Source of the DNA: Vulcanimicrobiota bacterium | Lineage (GTDB): Bacteria > Vulcanimicrobiota > Xenobia > Xenobiales > JADMJV01 | Assembly: GCA_023447635.1 (NCBI GenBank) | Contig: JAEXNA010000221.1 | Span: forward strand, 6,188 to 70,187 | Reading direction: 5' to 3' | Length of the DNA: 64,000 bases | In this document: piece by piece, positions 1 to 8,655 of the stretch | Layout of the letters: each line of letters starts with the position of its first letter | How positions within the stretch are numbered: position 1 is the stretch's first letter | Made by a program: the position numbers and the translations under genes | The notes under the pieces: model-generated | Database searches by the model: none | Told to the model about the DNA's origin: nothing | The model's input: the letters and a program-made list of their open reading frames with translations, nothing else

Positions 1-186
1 GCCGTCCAGGTCGTAGGCTTTGAAATCAGCCGACCGGTAGGCCATCATCCCCGCGCGATACTTCAGCGCAGCCGCCTTGTAGGTGCTGGCGTAAGCCGCC
101 TCGATCTCGGCGCGCGGCACGGCCAGCGCTGGGGCCCAGAGGGCCAATAGTAAGAGAGTGGAGAGTGAGAGACGGAATATCGTCAT
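1..186 (-). CDS. secreted protein, N-terminal fragment (cut by window edge)
   Basis: Sixty-two codons read from an ATG at 186 down to the window edge, so only the N-terminus is visible. The first 21 or so residues form a typical Sec signal peptide: a short basic start, a leucine-rich core (LSLSTLLLLALW) and an APALA cleavage-type site. The mature part begins with an Ala/Glu-rich stretch that looks helical. The rest of the gene lies outside the window, so no family can be assigned. It is on the same strand as the VPEID-CTERM gene upstream, separated from it by a hairpin terminator. Confidence 0.6.
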   Translation of the reverse strand, partial: MTIFRLSLSTLLLLALWAPALAVPRAEIEAAYASTYKAAALKYRAGMMAYRSADFKAYDLDG

Positions 187-213
187 AAGTGTCTCGATAA
201 AGCAAAGATAGAA

Positions 214-245
214 AGAGAAGGCCGCGGACAAGCCGGGCCTTCTCT
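214..245 (-). terminator. hairpin terminator after the VPEID-CTERM gene
   Basis: A 10-bp perfect stem (AGAGAAGGCC with its complement) surrounds a 12-nt loop. Reading on the minus strand, the stem is followed by a pyrimidine-rich TTTCTATCTTT stretch. It lies 24 bp beyond the stop codon at 269, as expected for a Rho-independent terminator. Confidence 0.6.
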
Positions 246-268
246 CTCGTCAGTCCGAAGCAAAGGAG

Positions 269-1102
269 TTAGCCGATAACGGCCGACTCCTTGCGTCCGC
301 GACGGTCGGAAACCACGAAGAACAGCAGCATCGCGATAGCGATCGGCAGCCCCGCGGAAGCGGTGTCGATTTCGGGGACGAGTTGAACGTTGGTGACTGC
401 GAATCCCCCATAGGTGCTATTCGTACCAACCACACCGTAGCCGAATCCAATGATCCAATTGCCAGCGGTGACGCCGGTCAATGTGTAGCTTGTTCCAGCA
501 AGTCGGCCTGCAGCGGTGGCCGCACTACCCAACACCCGGTTCACACGGGAGTCCGGCCGCTGTGCAGTACCCAGAGCCAAACCCGAGTCTCCGTTCATCA
601 GAGTAGGGCTTAGCTCGCTGTTCGCTTGACCACCACGAATAAGTGTACCCGTGTAATCGTCAGTATTGAACAGGAACACGAAAGGGTCCCCAGTCTGTCC
701 GTTTGAGTTCACGAACCCAACAGCATCGAAAACAATGCTACCGTTAGCTGAGGTCGTGAAGGCTTGATAGATCCCGGTGAGCTTCGCGTCGCTCATTGCG
801 TTTCCAAAATTGGACGCAACTGCACCAATCGAAGTCGAGTTGAATACAACTTGGTTAAAGAAGCTCTGAGAGCTTGCACCCGCAGTCCCTCCGCGACCAA
901 CGACTAGCCCGTAGGTGTCGCCCCCAAGGATGTTCGAGTTGGTCTGTCCGAAAGCTACTGAAGCGCCTCCAGCAACTCCCGCCGTCGACCAAGCCGACCC
1001 GTTCGAGAAATTTGAATTTTGGATAGCCGGAGCAGCAATTGCACCTTGGATCATGACCAAGGCTGCAAAAAGCGCGCCAACTATCCGACTTTTGACCTGC
1101 AA
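269..1102 (-). CDS. VPEID-CTERM sorting-domain surface protein
   Basis: A 277-residue exported protein. The start is a TTG at 1102 preceded by a strong AGGGAGGAA ribosome site six bases away. Residues 1-23 are a signal peptide ending in AIAA. The mature N-terminus (SNFSNGSAW) resembles the NGxFExGxxxGW opening common in PEP-CTERM-type proteins, and the middle is Gly/Ser/Asn-rich and probably beta-structured. The C-terminus is a three-part sorting signal: VPEID at 242-246, a hydrophobic segment at about 252-264, and a basic SDRRGRK tail. This is the recognition tail known for exosortase E/protease systems, and that enzyme is encoded immediately upstream on the same strand. The inferred fate is cleavage near VPEID and release to the cell surface or matrix. 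The central function is unknown. Confidence 0.9.
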   Translation of the reverse strand: MQVKSRIVGALFAALVMIQGAIAAPAIQNSNFSNGSAWSTAGVAGGASVAFGQTNSNILGGDTYGLVVGRGGTAGASSQSFFNQVVFNSTSIGAVASNFGNAMSDAKLTGIYQAFTTSANGSIVFDAVGFVNSNGQTGDPFVFLFNTDDYTGTLIRGGQANSELSPTLMNGDSGLALGTAQRPDSRVNRVLGSAATAAGRLAGTSYTLTGVTAGNWIIGFGYGVVGTNSTYGGFAVTNVQLVPEIDTASAGLPIAIAMLLFFVVSDRRGRKESAVIG

Positions 1103-1226
1103 ATCGATTCCTCCCTAAATAATAGAGCACGCAAGATATCTCTCACGCACCGGCGCTGTTGACTACATAAGGGGAACATCCTCTACAGAAAGGACCGATT
1201 GCGGAAATTCTGTCCAGGTGGCCGTT

Positions 1227-2789
1227 CTACACCCAAAGGTCCCAGCGCTGGAACACCACCACGTGCACCGCCACGCAAAGGTTGGCCACCGCATGCGCCA
1301 CCACCGCGTCGCTCAGCCGGTTGCGGAACGTTCCTGCGTAGGCAAAGGCCACCCCCGCCACCAACCCCGCGAACCAGGCCTGATGCAGCAACCCGAAGGC
1401 CAGAGAGCTGACCGCCACGGCCTTGAGCGGCAGCGAGTCGAACCGCACCGCCGTAAAGTCCTCCGCCTGCAACCGGCGCAGCAGATAGCCGCGGAAGGCC
1501 AACTCCTCGACCACCGGCACCAGAAACACCGAACCGATCAGGCGGGCGAGTAGCCATATCGCCGCGATATTCTCCGGTAAGTGGTGCCTGGGATCGTCCG
1601 CCTCGCCCACCGGGACTAGCCCAATCCACAGAACGTAGACCAGCACCCCTAGCGGTAAGGTACGAAAGTCCGGCGCGCTCCACAGCCCAAGCCTGGCGTA
1701 CCGCCTGGCAAACCCCAGCAGCAGCCCCGCCACCAGCAGGCTCCGCACCGGGTACAGCACGTCCACCTCGGACACGAACGCCGCGAACAGCAGGGTCAAG
1801 AATAGCTGCAGCGCCAGCGGCGCCAGGAACGGCAGCGAGGGAAACTCGTGGGCCTGTCCGCGAGAGCGATGGAACAGCTTGAACTTTTCGACCACCGCCA
1901 GAAAGCCGAAGCCCAGGAAGACGAAGGCGATCCAGCCGCCCCGCGAGTGAAACGCCTCCAGCGCGACCTCGGGAGAAACGTAGGCGCCAAGTAGCAGTAA
2001 GCAGGCCAGCCGCACCCCGTTCCCCACATAGCTCAGACCCGCTGCCAGCGGCAGCATCACCAGAGCTCCGGGAAAACGTAGCTCCCGACGACGCACGACC
2101 ATATAGATAGTCAAAAAGACCAGAATCAGCCCGATCCCCTCGAATCCGGAACAGTGGTAGCCCACCTGCACGACGAAGGACGATAGGCCCATGGTGCCTT
2201 TGGTCGCGTCCACCTGGGGATGAAAACCCAGGACCCCAAGAACTCCCGTGCAGATCTTGATCGACCCGTTGATCAGGGCGTCCGAGGTCAGCGGACTTCG
2301 ACCTCGCTCGGCGGCAAGGATCAGCAGATACACCAGCATCCCGTACCCGCCGTAACGCCGGGCCAGCGGCCACCAGATGCCGGGCGGCAGCAAACAGCTC
2401 AGCCAGCTGAGCCCAAAGGCGCCCCCCAGCAGGGTCAGGGCGCCCAGCCCCAGCGCGACCGACTCGGTCAGGCAGAGGAGAAGTAATCCGCGAAAGCTCA
2501 GCGCTAGCACTCCTGCCGACAGAACGTGCAGCGCCAGCGCCCGCCCAAAGCCGGGCCGGGGCGGCAGCGTCGGCAGGCGGCGCCACACGGCGTAGGCCGC
2601 CACGCCCGTGGTGACCGCCAGCAGCGCCAGCTTTAGCAGCGGCAGCTTGATGGTACGGTAGACTAGCCAGCGCCCCTCGATAGAAAGCTCGCTGATCAGG
2701 CCCAACTCTAAAGCGAGCAGCAGAAAGCAGCCCGCCCAGCGCAGCCAGGCGCGGCGTTGGTCCGGATCAGGGGCAAAGAGGCGGGACAT
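1227..2789 (-). CDS. xrtE: exosortase E/protease, VPEID-CTERM system
   Basis: A 520-residue polytopic membrane protein. The N-terminal half is an exosortase: the catalytic cysteine is in YHCSGFEG (C213), the arginine in GNGVRL (R260) and the histidine in AFHSRGGW (H281), all near membrane segments. The C-terminal half is a CPBP (CAAX protease/bacteriocin-processing) domain with EELAFR (E428, E429, R433), H469 in FGLLHQ, and HAVAN (H499, N503). This fusion is the known exosortase E/protease architecture that pairs with VPEID-CTERM substrates. Two such substrates lie in this window, one directly downstream. The start chosen is the ATG at 2789. A longer open frame reaches 3179, but it only runs antisense to the phosphatase gene. 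The enzyme is inferred to cleave VPEID-tailed proteins at the cytoplasmic membrane; the separate role of the CPBP half is unknown. Confidence 0.93.
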   Translation of the reverse strand: MSRLFAPDPDQRRAWLRWAGCFLLLALELGLISELSIEGRWLVYRTIKLPLLKLALLAVTTGVAAYAVWRRLPTLPPRPGFGRALALHVLSAGVLALSFRGLLLLCLTESVALGLGALTLLGGAFGLSWLSCLLPPGIWWPLARRYGGYGMLVYLLILAAERGRSPLTSDALINGSIKICTGVLGVLGFHPQVDATKGTMGLSSFVVQVGYHCSGFEGIGLILVFLTIYMVVRRRELRFPGALVMLPLAAGLSYVGNGVRLACLLLLGAYVSPEVALEAFHSRGGWIAFVFLGFGFLAVVEKFKLFHRSRGQAHEFPSLPFLAPLALQLFLTLLFAAFVSEVDVLYPVRSLLVAGLLLGFARRYARLGLWSAPDFRTLPLGVLVYVLWIGLVPVGEADDPRHHLPENIAAIWLLARLIGSVFLVPVVEELAFRGYLLRRLQAEDFTAVRFDSLPLKAVAVSSLAFGLLHQAWFAGLVAGVAFAYAGTFRNRLSDAVVAHAVANLCVAVHVVVFQRWDLWV

Positions 2790-2846
2790 AGGCAACCCTT
2801 TTAGGCTCGGCCGATCCGCCGTCCTCCTGAAGCCCTTTCTCCACGG

Positions 2847-3344
2847 GTGCCGGTGGGCAAGTCCGTCCTGGCAGGTGTTCCCCGGGCCAACGCTAAGCCG
2901 CCCGCCATGCCTCGCTTTTTCCCAGCGCTGCAGGTCTCGCTCGAGCTGTTTCGCGGGCCCCAGCCCGATTTTGAAGACATGCTGCACCTGAAATCCCACG
3001 GGGTCCGGGCGCTGGTCAACCTTCGCCGCGAAGCCACCGAAAGCGAATTCTTCGCCCGCCAGGCCGGGCTGGAATATCTGCACCTGGCGGTGGAAGACTG
3101 GAATATTCCGCAGGAAGGCCAGATCCGCGAATTTTTGCAGTTCCTGAATATTCCGCAGAATCGACCCGCCCTGATCCATTGCGCCATGGGCGTAGGCAGA
3201 ACCGGAACCTTCGTCGCCTGTTACAGAGTGGCCAAAGGTATGACCGCCGACGACGCCATCCGCATGACCAACGACGAATCGCCCCTGCGCGGCGTGACCA
3301 TGAACCGACTCCAGCAGGACTTCGTCCGCAGCTTCCGGCCCTGA
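2847..3344 (+). CDS. dual-specificity/tyrosine phosphatase-like protein
   Basis: A 165-residue protein of the cysteine-phosphatase superfamily. The P-loop HCAMGVGRTG (residues 111-120) supplies the nucleophile C112 and the phosphate-binding R118. D84 in AVEDWNIP is a good candidate general acid. The N-terminal part (PDFEDMLHLKSHGVRALVNLR) matches the usual DSP fold opening. It is cytoplasmic, with no signal peptide. It is divergent from the exosortase gene with 57 bp between the starts, and followed closely by the O-antigen-ligase gene, so it could dephosphorylate the tyrosine kinases of the polysaccharide machinery (inference). The start is uncertain: GTG at 2847 is used here, but ATG at 2907 is equally possible, and neither has a clear ribosome site. 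Confidence 0.85.
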   Translation: MPVGKSVLAGVPRANAKPPAMPRFFPALQVSLELFRGPQPDFEDMLHLKSHGVRALVNLRREATESEFFARQAGLEYLHLAVEDWNIPQEGQIREFLQFLNIPQNRPALIHCAMGVGRTGTFVACYRVAKGMTADDAIRMTNDESPLRGVTMNRLQQDFVRSFRP

Positions 3345-3391
3345 CGCACTCCCAGATAAAGACCGTTTCTGAACCTAACGCCCTTCCGCCC

Positions 3392-5800
3392 TTGTCTTCT
3401 CTCAATCGACCCCGCTTCTGGCTCCACCACATCGGCCTGCTGGCCCCGCTGCTCTGCCTGGCCGGGACGGTCGCCGTCTACTCCACCGCCCTGAACCCCG
3501 GCCTCCCGCTGCTCCTGGCCAACGCGCTGGCCGCCCTATTCTGCGCCTGGCGGCTGCTCTCGTCCCGCCGTCCGTTCTACCATCCCGGGCTCGATATTTT
3601 GCTGGCCCTGGCCCTCTGGGCCGCCCTCTCGGCCACCACCGCGCTCGACCCTTATCTGGCCCAGCGCAGCCTGGCTACCGGGGTCGGCGGCTGCGGGCTG
3701 ACCCTGGGCCTGGTGGTCGCCATCCGCTCTTCCAGGGACTGGAAGCTCGCCGCCTACGGGCTGGTCGGCTTCACCGCCCTGGCCTCGATAGCCGCCTGGC
3801 CCGCCGCCTTCGCCGTGGCGCGCCAGACCGGCCACCTGCCCGCCCTGACCGGCACCTACAACAACCCCGACGCTTTCTCCATCCTGCCCCTGAGCGGCTT
3901 CTGCCTCGGTTTCGGCCTGCTGGCCCGGCGACGCGGCGCCGGGACCGGTCTGATGCTGGCCCTGCTCGGGGTGCTGGCCCTGTCGCTGGCCGCCACCGGA
4001 TGCCGCTCTGCCCTGCTGGGCGCAACGCTGGGACTGGGCCTCTCCTTCGCGCTTATGGCGACCCACCGCAGCCGCCGTCTCGCCAAGGCCCGCCCTCTGA
4101 TGATGGCGCTGCCGATCGTGGTCGTGATGGCGCTGCTGCCGCTCTCGAACTTTGGCCTCTCCGGCCTGGACAAAATCTCCCGCACCTTCAACGACGCCGC
4201 CTTGCGCAACGAAGCGACCCGCCTGGAAGTGGCCTACTACGGATGGCGCGCGGTAGCCCAGCACGCCGTGCTGGGCGCCGGACCCGGCTGCTTCGGCCTG
4301 GCCTATCAAACCGTCCGTCCCGACCCTCACCCCGACGACTACATCAATCTGGCCCACAACGACCATATCGAAATGGCGGTCGAACTGGGCTTCCCCGGTC
4401 TGCTGCTATGGGCAGCCGCGCTGGCCGCCGCTGCCCACAAAGCTTACGACGGGCTCCTGCACGGACGCCGCCCCGCCGAAGCTGCCGGCCTGCTGGCCGC
4501 CCTGGCCGCGCTGATCGTCTTCGCCTTCTTCAACTTCATCGTGAGCGAGCGCCCCTCGTTCTGGGTCCAGTGCTACCTTCTGGGGTTGGCCTACGCCTTC
4601 CCCAGCGAGCGCTCGGCCCGCCCCGAACCCAAGCTCGCCCGCCTGCTCTTGACCTTGCCGCTGCTCGCCCTGGCGCTCTGGGGGGTCACCTTCGCAGCCC
4701 GCCTCCTGCAGGCCGACAGCTACGCCGCCACGGCGCGCGGGCAGGCCGAAGGGCTGCTCTTCGAAAGCTCCGCCGGCGCCTGGGACCAGGCTATCGCCCT
4801 GCAGCCCGAGCGCGCCGCCTTCCGCCAGTCGCGCGCCGAAGTCGCCCGCAAACTGGCCACCCTGGGCGTTTATAGCGAGGCGCCGGTGGTCGAACGCCAA
4901 CTCCGCTCCGCCCTGCTGGCCAGCCCCGCCAACACCGGGGTGATGGTGCAGCTGGCCCTCTGGTTAGCCCAGAGGGGGGAAACCAAAGAGGCCAAAGCGC
5001 TCCTCGACCAGGCCTCGCGCCTGGCGCCCGGCAGCCCCATGCTGAAACGCCGACGTCAGGAGCTAGCGGTCGGCCAGGGCCGCTGGGCCGAAGCCGCCGC
5101 CCAGGCCTGGGCGGCCTACAAGACCACGGGCCAGGGCCTCACCTCTCTGGCCGAACTGGTCATCGCCGCCGAACTTGCCAACCCCGGCGCGGGCTGTGCC
5201 TTGCTTCGAGAGTGGACCCGAACCCCCAACGAGCGGTCGAGCCTTCTCTGGCAAGAGCTGTTCCGGCAGACCGAGACCCGAAAACTTGGCGCCCCCCGGC
5301 TGAGTTTTGCCCTGCTCAGGGTCGAACTGTCCCCTACCGATCTGTGCGCCAAGCTGGCTCTGGCCCAGGCAGCGGCCCAAGGCCCGGGCGGGGTCGAGCA
5401 GCAGTTTCAGATCCTGGGCAAAGCGCTGGCCGAAGCCTCCCTGACCACGGACCGCTCGCCCTGCCTGGAACCCGCGCTCCTGCTTTGGACCAGCCGGGCC
5501 GTCGATCGGGGGCAAGTGGCCGCCGCCCAAGAGCGGCTGGGCGGGATTCTGCAGGACCAGCCCCGGCTCCACCGGGTCCGTCTGCGCCTGGCCGACCTGC
5601 TGGCGGTCCAGGGTCAACGCGCCGAAGCCACCGCCCTGCTCAAAGACGGCCTGAGCTTCGACAACAGCTCCGTCGATCTGCACCTGGGGCTCGCCCGCCT
5701 TTACCGCGCCGGCGGCTCGGCCGACCTGGCCCGAGCCTACGCCAGGGATGCCCTACGCCTGGACCCTACCAGTCAGGAAGCCAAATCGCTGCTTAAATAG
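3392..5800 (+). CDS. O-antigen ligase-like membrane protein with C-terminal TPR repeats
   Basis: About 802 residues. The N-terminal 420 or so residues contain about ten hydrophobic helices and the Wzy_C/WaaL-type region, including the TGCRSA segment before a membrane helix and the extracytoplasmic-loop motif GAGPGCFGLAYQ followed by AHNDHIEMAVELGFPG. The C-terminal half is Ala/Leu-rich with repeated TPR-like helix pairs (for example GETKEAKALLDQASRLAPGS and GSADLARAYARDALRLDP). Proteins of this design polymerise or ligate polysaccharide at the inner membrane. A paralogue of the same layout sits at 12618-15086 on the other strand. The start is unclear: the open frame extends back to 3179, but that part lies over the phosphatase gene, so TTG at 3392 is preferred. 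Confidence 0.85.
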   Translation: MSSLNRPRFWLHHIGLLAPLLCLAGTVAVYSTALNPGLPLLLANALAALFCAWRLLSSRRPFYHPGLDILLALALWAALSATTALDPYLAQRSLATGVGGCGLTLGLVVAIRSSRDWKLAAYGLVGFTALASIAAWPAAFAVARQTGHLPALTGTYNNPDAFSILPLSGFCLGFGLLARRRGAGTGLMLALLGVLALSLAATGCRSALLGATLGLGLSFALMATHRSRRLAKARPLMMALPIVVVMALLPLSNFGLSGLDKISRTFNDAALRNEATRLEVAYYGWRAVAQHAVLGAGPGCFGLAYQTVRPDPHPDDYINLAHNDHIEMAVELGFPGLLLWAAALAAAAHKAYDGLLHGRRPAEAAGLLAALAALIVFAFFNFIVSERPSFWVQCYLLGLAYAFPSERSARPEPKLARLLLTLPLLALALWGVTFAARLLQADSYAATARGQAEGLLFESSAGAWDQAIALQPERAAFRQSRAEVARKLATLGVYSEAPVVERQLRSALLASPANTGVMVQLALWLAQRGETKEAKALLDQASRLAPGSPMLKRRRQELAVGQGRWAEAAAQAWAAYKTTGQGLTSLAELVIAAELANPGAGCALLREWTRTPNERSSLLWQELFRQTETRKLGAPRLSFALLRVELSPTDLCAKLALAQAAAQGPGGVEQQFQILGKALAEASLTTDRSPCLEPALLLWTSRAVDRGQVAAAQERLGGILQDQPRLHRVRLRLADLLAVQGQRAEATALLKDGLSFDNSSVDLHLGLARLYRAGGSADLARAYARDALRLDPTSQEAKSLLK

Positions 5801-5899
5801 TTCAACAAGACTTATTCAAGGATGTACAAGACGTACACACCCTGGCATAAGCCAACACTAGCCCAACTCGTCTAAAAAGCCGCATCTTCGCCGACCACA

Positions 5900-6523
5900 A
5901 TGCTCAGCATGAAGAAACTTCTCTTCTGGCTGGCCTTGTGTGGAGCCGCCGCTGCTCAACCTGTTGTCTCTTCCGCACAACTCGACCAACTGGTCCTCCC
6001 CGTCCCTGACGGATGGTACCGCGTGCAAGACCCCACTCACGGGGACAAACTGGTTCTGGCCAGCGACGGCCCGGCCGACCGCCAGGCCCTGCTCCTGATC
6101 ACCCGGGCGCCTGCCCAGAACCGCACCCTCGACGGCGTCCTGAAAGCGGAAAAGACCTACGTGGTCACCCGCATGAACGGCGTCCTGGGCACTACCGGAC
6201 GCACCACCGTCGGGGAACTGCCGGCCGTTCAACTCGACTACAGCGGCGCCTCGACCGTGGCCGGCAACGGCCCTCGCGACTTCCAGCGCACGGTGATCCA
6301 GAAGGGCGACGACTTCTACATCTTGCAAGCCGTCGCGCCGGCCGGGGTACTCTCCGACCACAGCGCGACGCTGCAGGGCGTCTACGACGACCTCTCCTGG
6401 TCCGAGGAGAGCCTGCAAGACGCCGGGTCCGAGGCCGCTTCGATGGAAGAATCCGCCGTCGACTCCCCCGCGCCGTTGCCGGAACAGCCCGCCGAACCTG
6501 GTGGGGAAAGCGTAGGTCCGTGA
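5900..6523 (+). CDS. secreted protein of unknown function
   Basis: A 207-residue exported protein. The signal peptide has a basic start (MKKLLFWLALCGAAAAQ), with cleavage likely after AAAA. ATG at 5900 and ATG at 5909 are both usable starts. The mature domain (LVLPVPDGWYRVQDPTHGDKLVLAS onward) has alternating beta strands of the kind seen in small lipoprotein/PsbP-like folds, but I do not recognise the family. The last 40 residues are acidic and proline-rich and look disordered. Its stop overlaps the start of the FecR-domain gene by 4 nt (GTGA), so the two are translationally coupled and probably act together in the envelope. Confidence 0.75.
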   Translation: MLSMKKLLFWLALCGAAAAQPVVSSAQLDQLVLPVPDGWYRVQDPTHGDKLVLASDGPADRQALLLITRAPAQNRTLDGVLKAEKTYVVTRMNGVLGTTGRTTVGELPAVQLDYSGASTVAGNGPRDFQRTVIQKGDDFYILQAVAPAGVLSDHSATLQGVYDDLSWSEESLQDAGSEAASMEESAVDSPAPLPEQPAEPGGESVGP

Positions 6524-7467
6524 GGGCCCGGGGCATCGTGGGGGTCACATGTCTCGGCTTGCTTTGCTTCGCCTATCCAACTTTTGCCAACTCCGGGCCG
6601 CCCGGGGCGGTTCGCCAGGAGGCGGCCAGCGGTCAGGTGCTGGCCAGCCGTGACGGCCAGGTCTGGGCCGCGCTGCAGGCCCCGACCCTGCAGCCGGGCG
6701 ATCGGGTTCGCACCGGACCCGACGGCCAGACTGTCCTCCACTTCTCCAGCGGCGACCGGATTCGCCTGGCCCCTGGTTCGGAACTGGTCTGGCAGTCGAC
6801 CCGCTCGGGCCGGACCGAACTCGAACTGCAGCGAGGCCAGCTGTACGGCCAGGCCGCCGGTAACCTGCGGGTCGATACCGCCCGCTCGCGCACCACGGCC
6901 TCGCGAGGCGAATTCTTCCTGCAAACTCAGACCGCAGGGGCCCGCCTGCAGGTGCTCGGCGGCAACGCCAGGCTGGTGTCCAAGGACGGCGACGCACCGC
7001 GCTATCCGGACCTGGGCCGCCTGCCTCCCGGCGTCGACGGACAAAAACTGCTGGGGCGACAGAACGCCACCGATCAGATGGTGGGCGACTTCGATCCCTC
7101 CGAAGACACCAGGCTGGCCGGGGGTCCCAGCAAGGGCAAGGACGCCGGGCCGCGCAAAGCGACCTCTAGCGAGGCTGTAGGCAGCTTTCACGAACTGCGA
7201 CCCGATGCCGACATCGTGGCGCCCACTCCCCCCGCTCCGCCCGTTGTCCAGGCCACGCCACCGGCCGTGGCCTCTCCTCCGCCCACCGTGGCGGTGGCAC
7301 CCGCCGCGGCCGTGGGGGGAGGCACCTCTCCGTTCCTTTTTGGAGGGATCGGAGGGCTGGCGCTGGTGGGAGTGCTGACCGGAGTAACCCCCGGCGGGGA
7401 CGACGACAACGAGGTCACGGTGCCGCCGGCCGAAAACCCGCCCGTGCCCTCGCCCTCGCGGTCTTAG
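6520..7467 (+). CDS. FecR-domain envelope protein
   Basis: A 315-residue protein starting at GTG 6520, with a GGGGAAAG ribosome site inside the upstream gene and a 4-nt overlap with it. It has a signal peptide (residues 1-23), then a FecR-type beta domain (about 33-150) with the typical pattern of a raised-threshold phrase (LQPGDRVRTGPDGQTVLHFSSGDRIRLAPGSE in pieces) and an ASRGEFFLQT strand. A low-complexity Ala/Pro/Val linker leads to a Gly-rich hydrophobic segment (FLFGGIGGLALVGVL) and an acidic/proline tail. FecR domains outside iron signalling are common beside polysaccharide and exosortase loci; the role is unknown. A relative with the same Gly-rich hydrophobic end lies at 11694-12530. 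Confidence 0.8.
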   Translation: MRARGIVGVTCLGLLCFAYPTFANSGPPGAVRQEAASGQVLASRDGQVWAALQAPTLQPGDRVRTGPDGQTVLHFSSGDRIRLAPGSELVWQSTRSGRTELELQRGQLYGQAAGNLRVDTARSRTTASRGEFFLQTQTAGARLQVLGGNARLVSKDGDAPRYPDLGRLPPGVDGQKLLGRQNATDQMVGDFDPSEDTRLAGGPSKGKDAGPRKATSSEAVGSFHELRPDADIVAPTPPAPPVVQATPPAVASPPPTVAVAPAAAVGGGTSPFLFGGIGGLALVGVLTGVTPGGDDDNEVTVPPAENPPVPSPSRS

Positions 7468-7477
7468 AGGCGTCGCC

Positions 7478-8377
7478 ATGCAACGTCGACAGTTTCTCAG
7501 CGGCCTCCTCGGCCTGGCCGGATGGGCTCTGACCGCTCAGGGAAGGGCGTTCGCCGCCGCCCAGAGCCTTCCGGGGCTCTCCCGGGTCGTCGGTAGCGAC
7601 CTCGACTATCAAGCCGTCGAAGGCGATAGCCTGCTTTCCATCGCCCAGAGCCACGGGTTGGCCATCGAACACCTGGCCTTTGCCAACGGCTTCGCAGTGT
7701 CGGCCGCCCAGGTCGTCCCCGGCACCACTCTGCGCCTACCCAGACGTCGCATTCTGCCGCTCGATCCGCCGGCGGACGGACTGGTGCTCAACGTCCCCGA
7801 ACGGGGCCTGTACCGCTTCTCTCAGGGTGGGTTCCAGGAGTTCCTCCCGGTTGCCGTGGGCGCCCCGCCCGACACCCTGACCCCCCTGGGTCAGCACACC
7901 GTGGTGGAAAAGGTGGTCGATCCTACCTGGTACCCGCCGTCCTGGGCGGCCGACCGTCGGCCCGTGCCGCCCGGCCCCGACAACCCTCTGGGCGACCGCT
8001 GGCTGGGCCTGTCCGCTCCCCGGGTCGGCATTCACGGCACGAACAACCCGATCAACGTCGGCGGGTCGGTCACCCACGGCTGCATCCGCTGCTACCCCGA
8101 CGACATCCGCCGCCTGTTCACCAACACCGCCGTCGGGACGACCGTCCGCATCGAATACGAAACGGCCAAATGGGGACGGGACAGCAGTGGGACCCTCTAT
8201 CTGGCCAACTTCCCGGACCTTTACGGCCGCTCGGACTCGGTAGCTCGAGCGGGCAAACTGCTGAAGGGAGGCCCCGCCCAGGCCCTTCTGAGCGACCCGA
8301 ACTTCCGGACCAAGCTGCAGATGACCCTGGGCTTAGCCCTCGATCTCGACGCGGAACTAGGGCGAGTTCAGGGGTAA
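7478..8377 (+). CDS. LysM and L,D-transpeptidase (YkuD) domain protein
   Basis: A 299-residue exported enzyme. The N-terminus MQRRQFLSGLLG resembles a Tat-like or Sec signal that ends near FAAAQ. Residues 42-88 form a LysM peptidoglycan-binding domain (YQAVEGDSLLSIAQSHGL and PGTTLRLP). Residues 100-225 are a YkuD catalytic domain with HGTNNP (H186) and THGCIRCYP (H200, nucleophile C202), the expected signature. It is inferred to form 3-3 cross-links in peptidoglycan or to attach proteins to it in the periplasm. It follows the FecR-domain gene by 10 bp in the same direction, so the three genes from 5900 form one operon. Confidence 0.92.
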   Translation: MQRRQFLSGLLGLAGWALTAQGRAFAAAQSLPGLSRVVGSDLDYQAVEGDSLLSIAQSHGLAIEHLAFANGFAVSAAQVVPGTTLRLPRRRILPLDPPADGLVLNVPERGLYRFSQGGFQEFLPVAVGAPPDTLTPLGQHTVVEKVVDPTWYPPSWAADRRPVPPGPDNPLGDRWLGLSAPRVGIHGTNNPINVGGSVTHGCIRCYPDDIRRLFTNTAVGTTVRIEYETAKWGRDSSGTLYLANFPDLYGRSDSVARAGKLLKGGPAQALLSDPNFRTKLQMTLGLALDLDAELGRVQG

Positions 8378-8655
8378 AAAGGCTTGACCAAAAGATGACC
8401 CTTCAGGCTAAAACTACGAACTATACCCTGCCCTTCCCTGGACACCAACCTGGACAAAACCGGATTCCGACCTGGAAATCTCCCAAATGGAGAAGCCCGG
8501 TCGACCCAGCGCCAACATCTACCCTGGTAGTAGTTGGGATAGGATCCAGCCGAGGGGTACCTCCCCGAGGATGTTCCGACCGCCCCCCAGGGACGGTGGG
8601 ATACCGGACCGACGTTCCGTTGAATAGGGTGGGGAAGGACGGGGGGACCGGCACG

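Noticed and set aside
1183..2586. Long antisense-frame open reading frame (467 codons) over the exosortase
   Set aside because: Gly/Arg/Ala-rich composition typical of GC-rich shadow frames; the exosortase frame carries all motifs.
2790..3179. N-terminal extension of the exosortase frame
   Set aside because: Runs antisense to the phosphatase gene and has no hydrophobic or conserved content.
3536..4366. Minus-strand open frame of 276 codons inside the O-antigen-ligase gene
   Set aside because: Gln/Gly/Ala-rich shadow without start context or motifs.
8421..8654. Small minus-strand open frame between transpeptidase and B2 genes
   Set aside because: Pro/Gly/Thr-rich with no family, no ribosome site and no leader pattern; I considered it as a RiPP precursor but it lacks the YxxP motif.
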